64,000 nucleotides of DNA from Paenibacillus pabuli (GTDB taxonomy: Bacteria > Bacillota > Bacilli > Paenibacillales > Paenibacillaceae): assembly GCF_023101145.1 (NCBI RefSeq), contig NZ_CP073714.1, forward strand, positions 4,898,001-4,962,000, written 5' to 3'. Shown here piece by piece: positions 24,914-33,159 of this stretch. The position numbers and the translations under genes were made by a program. The notes beneath the pieces were generated by a model that saw nothing but the letters and a program-made list of their open reading frames with translations, did no database searches and had not been told where the DNA came from. Each line of letters starts with the position of its first letter. Position 1 is the first letter of the stretch.

Positions 24914-25780
24914 CTATTTCACCGCCAAATCAATCAGGGTAAACGTAAATACAACCAGGCTCAGAACACTATTCATCGTAAAGAATGCTGTTTGTACACG
25001 GCTCATGTCATTTGGTGATACGATATAGTGCTCATAGAACAGAATACCATAAGTAATCAGCATTCCAGCGCCATACCACCAGCTCAGATCTGTCATCAGT
25101 AACAATGCAAGGAAACCAATTGCTGTAATCACGTGGAAAAACTTGGCGATCTGTAATGATTTATTAAGACCGAAACGGGAAGGAATGGAATGAAGCCCCT
25201 CTCCCTGGTCGAACTCCAGATCCTGACATGCGTAGATGATATCAAATCCTGCAGTCCAGAATACAATCGTAACGTACAGCACAATCGCTGTCCAATCCAT
25301 CGTACCTGTAACCGCCACCCAGCCTCCAAGCGGCGCAAGACCAATGGTCATGCCAAGAACAACATGGCACAGCCATGTGAATCGCTTGGTATAAGAATAC
25401 AATACCAGCATAAATACAGCTATTGGCAACAGCTGCATGGATAACACATTAAGGTTGGAAGAGGCCCAGAATAACAATACAAATGATACCACGATAAAAA
25501 TAACGACCTCACCGTTTTTTAACAAACCGGCAGGGATTGCTCTCATTGCAGTACGCGGATTTTTCTTATCTATCGCTTGGTCGATCATTCGGTTCAAACC
25601 AAATGCCGCACTTCGTGCACCAATCATCGCAAGTAATACCCACATAATCTGCATCCAGGTAGGGAATGTATCTTTCACTACCATGGAACCGAGAATAGCT
25701 CCCATAAATGCAAAAGGTAAAGCGAAAAGCGTGTGTTCAATCTTGATCATTTCTAAAAAGATGCGAATTTTCCTAAACAT
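24914..25780 (-). CDS. ubiA: UbiA-family prenyltransferase
   Basis: 288 residues with eight or nine membrane segments. The two aspartate motifs for prenyl diphosphate and magnesium binding are visible: NRMIDQAIDKKNPRT near residue 67 and DLEFDQGEGLHS near residue 185. The form resembles 4-hydroxybenzoate-type enzymes (UbiA/MqnP) rather than MenA. AAGGAG lies 7 bases before the ATG at 25780, so the longer frame to 25801 is not needed. The start overlaps menG by 8 bases. It probably attaches the heptaprenyl chain made by HepS/HepT to the quinone ring precursor. Confidence 0.9.
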   Translation of the reverse strand: MFRKIRIFLEMIKIEHTLFALPFAFMGAILGSMVVKDTFPTWMQIMWVLLAMIGARSAAFGLNRMIDQAIDKKNPRTAMRAIPAGLLKNGEVVIFIVVSFVLLFWASSNLNVLSMQLLPIAVFMLVLYSYTKRFTWLCHVVLGMTIGLAPLGGWVAVTGTMDWTAIVLYVTIVFWTAGFDIIYACQDLEFDQGEGLHSIPSRFGLNKSLQIAKFFHVITAIGFLALLLMTDLSWWYGAGMLITYGILFYEHYIVSPNDMSRVQTAFFTMNSVLSLVVFTFTLIDLAVK

Positions 25781-26501
25781 GCTGATTCTCCTTGGTTCCA
25801 ATATGCAGTGCCGCGATGCCCCCGGTTAGAGGGTAGGCCTGCACTTGCTGCAATCCGGTTTCTGCGAAAATGTCGGCCAGTTCCTTCCTTCCTGGAAAAA
25901 GTGCCAGCGAGTCCGGCAGCCATTTATACTGCTCATAACGTTTGGCAAACAATTTGGCGAGGTTCGGCAATACTTGTTCAAAATAAAAATAATAAATACC
26001 TTTAAACGGCTGCCATGTCGGTTTGGATAATTCCAGGCACACCACCATGCCGCCCGGTTTTACTACACGCTTCATCTCCGACAGAACCTGTCTGAGATCG
26101 GGTACATTGCGCAATCCAAATCCAATCGTCACATAATCGAATGAATTGTCTTCAAAGGGAAGGGACATTGCATTGCCCTGTACCAATGTAATTTGTTTTT
26201 GGCGACTTGCTGCGTTAACTTTGGTTTGTCCAACCTCCAGCATGTTGCTGCTGAAATCCAATCCATGCATGTGACCTGTTTCACTTGCTTCAGCCATCGC
26301 GAGCGTCCAGTCACATGTGCCGCAGCACAAATCAAGACCGGTATCGCCTTTGGACATATTCATCTTCCGCATCGTAAATTTACGCCATGCCTTGTGCCTG
26401 CGGAAACTCAGAATATCATTCATAACGTCATATTTACCGGCTATACTTTGAAAAACAGAATGGACATATTCTTCTTTAGGTTTGGTCTCTCCGCTCCCCA
26501 T
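25773..26501 (-). CDS. menG: demethylmenaquinone methyltransferase
   Basis: 242 residues. A class I SAM methyltransferase with GLDLCCGTCDWT near residue 55 and the family signatures YDVMNDILSFRRHKAWR and VTIGFGLRNVPD. It performs the last step of menaquinone synthesis. Its place between hepS and hepT matches menH (menG) of B. subtilis. Confidence 0.95.
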   Translation of the reverse strand: MGSGETKPKEEYVHSVFQSIAGKYDVMNDILSFRRHKAWRKFTMRKMNMSKGDTGLDLCCGTCDWTLAMAEASETGHMHGLDFSSNMLEVGQTKVNAASRQKQITLVQGNAMSLPFEDNSFDYVTIGFGLRNVPDLRQVLSEMKRVVKPGGMVVCLELSKPTWQPFKGIYYFYFEQVLPNLAKLFAKRYEQYKWLPDSLALFPGRKELADIFAETGLQQVQAYPLTGGIAALHIGTKENQHV

Positions 26502-26516
26502 TCGTCTGTCTCCCCC

Positions 26517-27380
26517 TCAATCTTCCCTTACTGCCGCATGTGAAGGCTGCAAATACGTCAGGTAAGGCTCCAGGATTGCATTAATCTCTTGCAGTCCCCG
26601 TTGACCTTCCTCGTCTTGCAGCAATAGTTGTATACGGTGTGTACACTCACGAAGCTTGTCCAGCAATAACTCACCGATCCGATACTTGTGCACCATACCA
26701 CTCCATGCTCTTGTATCCGGCTCCTGCTGACGCAGCAAATTACGCTCATCATCGTTGCCATACTCGTAAATTTGCCAGAAAGCATAACTGTGATAGAAGT
26801 TCTGTTCGTCATTCATCCGCTGCAGCTCTTCCATAATTGCCTCGCAGTAGCTGAATTCGGCCAAAAGGTCGTTCCATAGTGATGCTTCGTTATCGCGGAT
26901 CAAGCCTGTAAAAGAAAGAAACAGCTGCATCTTCAGCTGTACTGTTTCACGCAAGTATTCTTCAGCCGAAACGAGAAGCTTTTTCATCCGTTCATACAGC
27001 GTCATCTTGCGAGCATTCACTTCGGATACAGCACCACTAAGTTTACCGATCATTTCAATTTTGCCTGCATGGGCAAGCAACTGATAGAAACGACTACTGA
27101 AATAATCTCCGGCAAGCACGTTCAACTGACGTGAACGCATCTCCAGTTCTCTGCGCTCTCCGGATATCGTATCGATTCGATCATGCGTATCCATGGCCAA
27201 CTGAACGAGCGAGGTTGCAAGAGCATACAGCTCATCATGCACCTTTTCGTCTGTGCGGCCCACAAATACCTGCAGCAGACGAGCCCGGCTATCCGGAAAT
27301 GATGGGATTTCCGTATGTTGTCGAATCATGTCGTAATCCGTATATTTCTTTGCTAGTTGGGGTACGCGATATGAATTCAT
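26517..27380 (-). CDS. hepS: heptaprenyl diphosphate synthase component I
   Basis: 287 residues, mostly helical, without aspartate-rich motifs. Family resemblance is in the central region around QLLAHAGKIEMIGKLSGAVSEVNARK, typical of the small regulatory subunit HepS. It is needed with HepT for C35 prenyl diphosphate synthesis. GGAGG lies just upstream of the ATG. The order mtrB, hepS, menG matches B. subtilis. Confidence 0.85.
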   Translation of the reverse strand: MNSYRVPQLAKKYTDYDMIRQHTEIPSFPDSRARLLQVFVGRTDEKVHDELYALATSLVQLAMDTHDRIDTISGERRELEMRSRQLNVLAGDYFSSRFYQLLAHAGKIEMIGKLSGAVSEVNARKMTLYERMKKLLVSAEEYLRETVQLKMQLFLSFTGLIRDNEASLWNDLLAEFSYCEAIMEELQRMNDEQNFYHSYAFWQIYEYGNDDERNLLRQQEPDTRAWSGMVHKYRIGELLLDKLRECTHRIQLLLQDEEGQRGLQEINAILEPYLTYLQPSHAAVRED

Positions 27381-27479
27381 TCTCAGCCTCCGAGCCTTTG
27401 CATTGTTAAACCAATTTCTGCACTACAATCTTATATATTATAGCATATGTTGATCGGGCACGCACTGAATCCTGCTATT

Positions 27480-28034
27480 CTATGCCCCCTGATTTGACAT
27501 TTCGAATTGCTTCTTCCAAAGTTCGGTCTCCATTATGTGGAACCAGTCCTTTAATTCGTCCGATAGGATCGGACTATTCCAGTCTCGAAGCGTTTCGATC
27601 GCATACATGGGCCATTCCCCACGCCGAAAATCGGCAGCGAGCAGCAGATGTCTTTTATGAACCCATTCATCCTCTGCCATTACACGCAGCATCACCTGTT
27701 CCACGTTATCCAGACTTCGAAATCCCAGATCTGCCACAGCAGCCATATTGCCATAGATTTCACTGTAACTCGTGCTGGTTCCGGTAACCTTTAGATCTAG
27801 CGTCAAAATGGATTGTTTCCACTCCACCCTGGCAATGGGTGTTGATAATTTCATCGTGCTCAGCACATCCACCAGATTATCTTCTGTTAGCTGGATAGGA
27901 TGCTGCGCCGCAGTAACGGGTTGTACGTTTTCACCGCCCAAAGTACGCATATGTAAGGTTTGTATGGCAACAAGCAGAAGGACCGCCGCAACCGTTGCCA
28001 GCAGTGAAGCAGTCACGATCATCCGCGGTTTCAT
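27480..28034 (-). CDS. membrane-anchored protein of unknown function
   Basis: 184 residues. One N-terminal membrane segment (about 7-25, VTASLLATVAAVLLLVAIQTL) followed by a soluble outer domain. I do not recognise a family. It lies between mtrB and hepS, read in the same direction, with about 100 bases on each side. In B. subtilis mtrB and hepS are adjacent, so it is an insertion relative to that order. Confidence 0.65.
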   Translation of the reverse strand: MKPRMIVTASLLATVAAVLLLVAIQTLHMRTLGGENVQPVTAAQHPIQLTEDNLVDVLSTMKLSTPIARVEWKQSILTLDLKVTGTSTSYSEIYGNMAAVADLGFRSLDNVEQVMLRVMAEDEWVHKRHLLLAADFRRGEWPMYAIETLRDWNSPILSDELKDWFHIMETELWKKQFEMSNQGA

Positions 28035-28102
28035 ATATGCCTCCCTGCCCTTACCTGTTAGTGTAGTCTGTCCGGTAAAGGCTCATACCTCATTGTACAA
28101 TG

Positions 28103-28124
28103 AAAAAAAGCAGGCTATGCCTGC
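28103..28124 (-). terminator. terminator after mtrB
   Basis: GCAGGC and GCCTGC pair around a 3-base loop followed by seven T on the minus strand, just after the mtrB stop. Confidence 0.85.
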
Positions 28125-28132
28125 AATTTTCA

Positions 28133-28354
28133 TTATTCCGACTGAATTTGTCCATGCTTCGTGATCAGCGTGGCTTTTCCACGGATTTTAATGGCGGAAG
28201 TATGATTGGTAAATTGGGCAAACATGACTTCTCCCTTATCCAGCTTCTCCGTATGGTGGAAACGGGTATCCTGACCTCGGGTTAAGCCGATCACCTGAAC
28301 ACCGTTCTCCTCTGCCTTAATTACGATATAATCACTGCCGGTTGGATGGTCCAT
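28133..28354 (-). CDS. mtrB: trp RNA-binding attenuation protein TRAP
   Basis: 73 residues. TRAP forms an 11-subunit ring that binds tryptophan and then G/UAG repeats in RNA. The RNA-contacting K37, K56 and R58 are present (EKLDKGE and IKIRG), as are T25 and T30 of the tryptophan pocket. The frame is open far upstream (to 28558), but MDHPTGSDYIVIKA is the family start and AGGGG lies 9 bases before the ATG at 28354. folE, which precedes it in B. subtilis, is absent here. Its target, an 11-triplet site, is at 18523-18578. Confidence 0.96.
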   Translation of the reverse strand: MDHPTGSDYIVIKAEENGVQVIGLTRGQDTRFHHTEKLDKGEVMFAQFTNHTSAIKIRGKATLITKHGQIQSE

Positions 28355-28513
28355 CACGCACATCCCCTCTCCTTGTTCAATAGCGTTAATGATGATAAAG
28401 ATTGTTTCATTTGTCAACCTGCTTCTTATGTGAATGTAGCTGTGAATGGAGCGCAATAATCTGTTACTCCCGGGCCATACTACAAGCATCTGCCACAGAA
28501 AGGAGAGCCTTCT

Positions 28514-28675
28514 ATGAAGTACATCCCCGCAGCACTGACAGACGAGCATATTCACCAATTAAAGGAAACCGAACAGCATCTGTCCGCAGCCGCTGGAGAA
28601 GAACTAATTCTGATTGCCTATGCGCAGCAACCGGATGAACCTGAGTCGCTAGACGGCAGGAAGAACAATGATTAA
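28514..28675 (+). CDS. small 53-aa protein of unknown function
   Basis: Plus-strand frame starting with MKYIPAALTDEHIHQL, 8 bases after AAAGGAG, and ending in a polar tail. It is followed at once by a terminator shared with hbs. It is soluble and weakly acidic; I do not recognise a family. It occupies the place of folE between mtrB and hbs but on the opposite strand. The ribosome site and terminator make it more than a chance frame. Confidence 0.6.
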   Translation: MKYIPAALTDEHIHQLKETEQHLSAAAGEELILIAYAQQPDEPESLDGRKNND

Positions 28676-28683
28676 AGGACAAA

Positions 28684-28715
28684 AGAAAAGGCCGTGAACA
28701 AGTCACGGTCTTTTT
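28684..28715. terminator. bidirectional terminator between hbs and the 53-aa gene
   Basis: CCGTGA and TCACGG form the stem. T-rich tracts follow in both directions (TCTTTTT on plus, CCTTTTCTTTT on minus). Confidence 0.8.
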
Positions 28716-28741
28716 GTCGACATATGGAATATGTAGAAATC

Positions 28742-29014
28742 TTATTTAATTCCGTCTTTGAGCGCTTTACCTGGTTTGAATGCAGGAATTTTGCTCGCAG
28801 GAATTTCGATTTCTTCACCTGTTTGCGGGTTGCGTCCTTTACGTGCAGAGCGCTCGCGAACTTCGAAGTTCCCAAAACCAACCAATTGTACTTTGTCTCC
28901 ACTTTGAAGAGCCTCAGAGATTGCTTCGAATACGGCATCAACCGCTTTCGTTACATCTTTTTTGGACAATTCAGTAGCTTCGGACACGTGTGTAATCAAG
29001 TCTGATTTGTTCAT
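28742..29014 (-). CDS. hbs: DNA-binding protein HU
   Basis: 90 residues. MNKSDLITHVSEA is the typical N-terminus and FGNFEVRERSARKGRNPQTG (residues 47-66) is the histone-like DNA-binding arm signature with the intercalating proline in NPQTG. It compacts DNA non-specifically as a dimer. AGGAGG precedes the ATG; the longer frame to 29155 is not needed. Position near spoIVA matches B. subtilis hbs. Confidence 0.97.
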   Translation of the reverse strand: MNKSDLITHVSEATELSKKDVTKAVDAVFEAISEALQSGDKVQLVGFGNFEVRERSARKGRNPQTGEEIEIPASKIPAFKPGKALKDGIK

Positions 29015-29234
29015 TTGTTTTTTCACCTCCTGAATCAATGTCCTGAATGTTATACTGTGTTTCCGTTTTATAGCGAAATATACGTTCATACACAAAAAAT
29101 CTACAAACATCTTGAGCGTGATGAACAGGAATCTCCGCCTGCGGTCAACAGTCATTTCCGGCAGAATGTCGCCTGAAACAAAGGTTGTTTCAGACGCCGA
29201 ACAAATTTTATACTAATACAGACAGCACACAATT

Positions 29235-30221
29235 TCAAGTGCGGTTGCGGTTTAACACGTAAAAAGTAACAGCCAGGGCAAGCACGAGCACGCCGCCTTT
29301 TACAATATCATGCGTGAAATACTGAACATTCATCATCGTCAAACCGTTCACTAATACACCAATCAAAACCGAGCCTATGAATGTTCCAATCACGTTTGGT
29401 TTACCTGCACCAAATACAGAGAATCCGACAAAAACAGCAGCCACAGATTCCATTAACAACGGAGAACCCGCATCAATTTGTCCTGAACCCACTTTGGATG
29501 CATAGATAATACCGCCGATTGCAGCAAACACTCCAGCAGCTACATAGGCGAGTGTACGAACCTTTTTCACCTTGATACCAGATAGACGTGCCGCCTCCTC
29601 ATTTCCTCCAGTAACGTACATCTGGCGCCCATACTTCGTATACGTTAAAAAGATATGTACACCGATAACCGCAATAAGCAGCAGGATGACCGAAATCGGC
29701 ATTCCCAGCCATTTTCCCTGCCCCAGCTGCAGAAATGTGGGGTCCATCTCTCCGGCAGCCTTGCTTCCGTCAGGAAACTGCATATGGTTATAGATCGTGT
29801 ATCCTTGAGCATACGTTTTATGAATTCCACCGATAATGTACATTGTGGCAAGGGTAGCCAGCAGATCGGGGATGCGGAGTTTCACAATGAGCAAGGAATT
29901 AAGCCAACCAATCACAGCCCCAATAATCAGTGGGACGATAATGACAACTGCCAGCGGCTGCTGATACCAAATCATTAATGAAGCGGTGACAACAGTAGTT
30001 AGCGAGACGGTTGCCCCCACCGAAAGATCAAATCCATCTACAATGAGAGATAAAGTAACACCAATCGCCACAAATGTCACGATCGAGATTGAACCCAAAA
30101 TATCGGTCAAGTTACTGTAAGTAAAGAAATAAGGCAATTTAATACCGAAAAATGCGATAACACCAATAATAACGATAATCGCCCCATAACGGAACGCAAA
30201 ATCCAATGATTTATCCTTCAT
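29235..30221 (-). CDS. sugar-type ABC transporter permease
   Basis: 328 residues with eight to ten membrane segments, of the RbsC/XylH branch (BPD_transp_2). GFDLSVGATVSLT near residue 64 is the family signature. It overlaps the ATPase gene by four bases. Probably imports a pentose, hexose or a similar polyol; the substrate cannot be read. This operon is not in the B. subtilis hbs-spoIVA interval. Confidence 0.9.
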   Translation of the reverse strand: MKDKSLDFAFRYGAIIVIIGVIAFFGIKLPYFFTYSNLTDILGSISIVTFVAIGVTLSLIVDGFDLSVGATVSLTTVVTASLMIWYQQPLAVVIIVPLIIGAVIGWLNSLLIVKLRIPDLLATLATMYIIGGIHKTYAQGYTIYNHMQFPDGSKAAGEMDPTFLQLGQGKWLGMPISVILLLIAVIGVHIFLTYTKYGRQMYVTGGNEEAARLSGIKVKKVRTLAYVAAGVFAAIGGIIYASKVGSGQIDAGSPLLMESVAAVFVGFSVFGAGKPNVIGTFIGSVLIGVLVNGLTMMNVQYFTHDIVKGGVLVLALAVTFYVLNRNRT

Positions 30222-31735
30222 GCTTCCACCTCTTGTCCACCGCTTGCGTAGTATAGCAGCTGTTCTTGATTGGTCTCGCCCCGTTTGAATTCCTTTACAA
30301 TCGTCCCTTCACACATGACTGCAATCCGATCACCAATGCCCAATCCTTCATCCAATTCACACGTGAAATAGATAACAGCTTTACCCGCCAAAGCCAGTTC
30401 GTTAATGATACGAAAAATGTCACTTTTGGCGCCGATATCGACACCTTTTGTCGGTTCATCAAAGATAAAGACGTCTGCATCCGCATTCAGCCATTTGCCA
30501 ATGGCCACCTTTTGCTGATTGCCGCCGCTTAAATACTTCACTTCCTGCCGCACTGACGATGCTTTAATACCGAGTTGCCGTACTAAAGATTCCGCATTCT
30601 CACGCTCTCGCTTTCGACTTACAAAACCCAATCTACTAAGACGTCCAAGCAAAGGCAGGCTCAAATTGCGTTCCACGTTTTCCTCAATCAGAATCCCCTG
30701 TTTCCGCCGTTCCTCCGGCACTGAGACAATGCCCAGAGCCGCAGCATCAGCAGGTTGGGATAGTTGAAGTTCACGATTGTTAAGCCGAAGCTCTCCGCTC
30801 TCCAGCCGATCTGCACCAATCAACAAGCGGGAACATTCCGTTTTCCCCGCACCTACAAGCCCTACCACAGCAAGCACTTCGCCTCGACGAACAGACAGGT
30901 CCACTCCCTTGACACGGACTCCACGCCGAAGTCCTCTTGCTTCCAGCAGCACTTCACCAACCGGTGCTTCTGTCTTGGGGAACTCTTCCTCAAACGGTTT
31001 TCCGAGCATCTGCGTCACCAGATCATTGATCGTAAGCTCTTTTGCCTCACCCGTAAAGACATGTTGTCCATCTCTCATCACAGTAACGCGATCACAGTGA
31101 CCTGTTACTTCAGGAAGACGGTGCGTAATGAAAATACATGCCACTCCGCGTTCTTTCAACAAATGTACAATTCGGAAAAAAGCGTCCGTTTCTTCCTGGC
31201 TCAGCGGTGCAGTTGGTTCATCAAAAATAATGACCTTGGCATCCTGAATCAGAATACGTGCGAGCAGAATCATTTGCTTCTCCGCGAGCGTCAGGTCTGC
31301 TACTTTTTTGTGAACAGATATAGCCGCTCCTAATTGCTGCAAAGCTTCAGCCGCACGCTGTTGCAGTTTCCGCGGGTTTTTCCACCAACCTCCACTCGGC
31401 GACGCCAATTGATCCAGCATAATGTTCTCGGCAGCTGTCAATTGGGGAACCAGCGCAGCATCCACCTCTTGATACACACAGTGAATACCACTTGCTTTGG
31501 CATCGCCTGGTGAATTCAGATGAAGCGTTTGCCCACTTAATTGAATGGTGCCCTGATCCAGTTGATAGGCACCAGATAGAATTTTCATCAAAGTGCTCTT
31601 GCCGGCACCATTCGCACCAAGCAGTGCGTGAATTTCCCCGCCTTTGACGGAGAACTCCACGTCTTTCAGTGCAGGAATGCCTGCAAACTGCTTGTGGACA
31701 TGTTCCATTTGAAGCAGAATCGGTGCAGTACTCAT
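30218..31735 (-). CDS. sugar-type ABC transporter ATP-binding protein (double ATPase)
   Basis: 505 residues with two ABC domains, as in RbsA/MglA. The first half has Walker A GANGAGKST near 40 and Walker B VIIFDEPTA; the second half has a degenerate Walker A (GLVGAGKTE), signature LSGGNQQK and Walker B VFIFDEPTKG. The signature of the first half is altered (LTLAEKQM), usual in this family. GGAGG lies 8 bases before the ATG at 31735. It couples ATP hydrolysis to transport through the permease at 29235. Confidence 0.92.
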   Translation of the reverse strand: MSTAPILLQMEHVHKQFAGIPALKDVEFSVKGGEIHALLGANGAGKSTLMKILSGAYQLDQGTIQLSGQTLHLNSPGDAKASGIHCVYQEVDAALVPQLTAAENIMLDQLASPSGGWWKNPRKLQQRAAEALQQLGAAISVHKKVADLTLAEKQMILLARILIQDAKVIIFDEPTAPLSQEETDAFFRIVHLLKERGVACIFITHRLPEVTGHCDRVTVMRDGQHVFTGEAKELTINDLVTQMLGKPFEEEFPKTEAPVGEVLLEARGLRRGVRVKGVDLSVRRGEVLAVVGLVGAGKTECSRLLIGADRLESGELRLNNRELQLSQPADAAALGIVSVPEERRKQGILIEENVERNLSLPLLGRLSRLGFVSRKRERENAESLVRQLGIKASSVRQEVKYLSGGNQQKVAIGKWLNADADVFIFDEPTKGVDIGAKSDIFRIINELALAGKAVIYFTCELDEGLGIGDRIAVMCEGTIVKEFKRGETNQEQLLYYASGGQEVEA

Positions 31736-31806
31736 GACGCCAACCTCCAATCGCTCCCCTCCGGGAGTATCGCTATTCTCATGCAGTTATATTCCATCAT
31801 GGTTGG

Positions 31807-31831
31807 AAAAAGCGCGCCCTGCGGCGCGCCT
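31807..31831 (-). terminator. intra-operon terminator-like hairpin
   Basis: GCGCGCC and GGGCGCGC pair in the minus-strand transcript, followed by five T. It lies between the binding-protein gene and the ATPase gene, so it may lower expression of the ATPase and permease relative to the binding protein. Confidence 0.65.
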
Positions 31832-31844
31832 CCGTTACGCTGTT

Positions 31845-32942
31845 TTATTTGGCAGTAACTCCGTATTCCGACATCCAATCCTTGATTCCTTGTGTACTTC
31901 CTCCCCAGCCATCAACATACTCGGACAGCTCTGAAGTGGAGATTTGTTTGTCAGGCAGCGCATCACGCTGTACATAAACCGGGTTGAGAACCACTTGATC
32001 CTCAGTCTCATCCCCATTCAGCTTCTGGTACGCATAACGAACCTGAACACGTCCAATGTCTGTTGGATCAACCGCTGCGGAAGCTACCCAAGGGTTTTTC
32101 GGATCCTGGATCATCTGCAAATCTTCATCACTCATGTCAATACCGTATACCTTAATCTCGTCACGCCCTGCTTGCTGAATGGCACGCGCTGCACCTTTGG
32201 CGAATTCATCCCATGCAGTCCATACCGCCGTAATTTCACCTTTTGGATATTGTTTCAGAATCGCTTCCATTTTGGCTTGTGTATCCAGCGCCGGATTCTG
32301 TGCTGAACCAAACGTTGCAATCTCTTTGATGTCCGGGTTTTCTTTCAAGAACTTGCCATAAGCAACCTGACGACGTTCCATTGGTGCAAAGCCAGCAACC
32401 CATACTTTTACGATATTGCCTTGTCCGTTAATATCTTTTTTCATTTGCTCCAGCGTAAGCTCAGCCATCTTTTGATCATCCTGGGACAATACTGTTGCTC
32501 CCGGAACGCTAATGTCTGCGTCGAACACAACAACCGGAATGTTCTGTTCCACTGCCTTTTTCACACCCGGCTCCAGCAGGGAGTCCCCGTGATCCGTAAG
32601 AATAGCATCAAACTTCTGGTTAATTGCGCTATCAAGCAGTGATACCATTTTGGCTTTATCATTATCAGCAACAAACGTAGTCAGTTGTCCACCGAATTTT
32701 TCGATTTCTTCTTTAACCCCTTGCACATATTGCTGTGAGAACGTACCTGTGTTAAATTCCATAATCAGTGCAATTCGTTTTCCACTGAGCGGACCTGTTA
32801 CGGCTTCGGTTTGAGGCTTGTCCTCCGTTGTGCCGGAAGCGGTAGTTGAAGCAGGTTCTTTTTTAATTCCGCATGCGGACAATGCCAAAGTAAATACAAG
32901 CAGCACACTCAGCCATACCCATTTTGTGTCTTTCCCTCTCAT
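31845..32942 (-). CDS. sugar-type ABC transporter substrate-binding lipoprotein
   Basis: 365 residues. A lipoprotein signal peptide ends in LSAC at about residues 21-24, with the cysteine as lipid anchor. The rest is a periplasmic-binding-protein type 1 fold (IALIMEFNTGTFSQQY, VVVFDADISVPGA, VYGIDMSDEDLQ). It binds a sugar or similar small ligand and hands it to the permease. First gene of the operon, with a promoter and a palindrome upstream. No regulator gene is adjacent. Confidence 0.9.
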   Translation of the reverse strand: MRGKDTKWVWLSVLLVFTLALSACGIKKEPASTTASGTTEDKPQTEAVTGPLSGKRIALIMEFNTGTFSQQYVQGVKEEIEKFGGQLTTFVADNDKAKMVSLLDSAINQKFDAILTDHGDSLLEPGVKKAVEQNIPVVVFDADISVPGATVLSQDDQKMAELTLEQMKKDINGQGNIVKVWVAGFAPMERRQVAYGKFLKENPDIKEIATFGSAQNPALDTQAKMEAILKQYPKGEITAVWTAWDEFAKGAARAIQQAGRDEIKVYGIDMSDEDLQMIQDPKNPWVASAAVDPTDIGRVQVRYAYQKLNGDETEDQVVLNPVYVQRDALPDKQISTSELSEYVDGWGGSTQGIKDWMSEYGVTAK

Positions 32943-32968
32943 CTCTTTCTCCCCCTGTTCACACTCTC

Positions 32969-32984
32969 TGTGATCTCGATCACA
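32969..32984. promoter_or_regulatory. CRP/FNR-like palindrome before the ABC operon
   Basis: TGTGATCTCGATCACA: arms TGTGA and TCACA separated by six bases, perfectly symmetric at the outer six positions. It lies between the predicted promoter and the start codon, a place suited to repression. The B. subtilis Fnr site has the same arm pattern, but the binding protein here is not known. Confidence 0.45.
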
Positions 32985-32997
32985 ATAGTTGAATATT

Positions 32998-33026
32998 AAT
33001 ATAACGGCTAATCCCTAGTATGTAAA
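32998..33026 (-). promoter_or_regulatory. probable promoter of the ABC transporter operon
   Basis: Minus strand TTTACA (33021-33026), 17-base spacer, TATATT (32998-33003), about 55 bases before the start codon. A second dyad (TTTTAGC with GCTAAAA, 33032-33053) lies directly upstream. Confidence 0.5.
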
Positions 33027-33120
33027 TGAGTTTTAGCAATTTAAAGCTAAAAATCGCTAAGTTTTTATCCGAAACCAAGTCATCTTATCCAGTTCATCCA
33101 GAATCATGAAAATAGAACAA

Positions 33121-33155
33121 GAAAAAGACCGCGAGGGTTCCCCCTACGGCCTTTT
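33121..33155 (-). terminator. terminator after spoIVA
   Basis: GGCCGTAGGG and CCCTCGCGGTC pair with mismatches around a GGAA loop, followed by five T on the minus strand, a few bases after the spoIVA stop. Confidence 0.7.
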
Positions 33156-33159
33156 GGAC

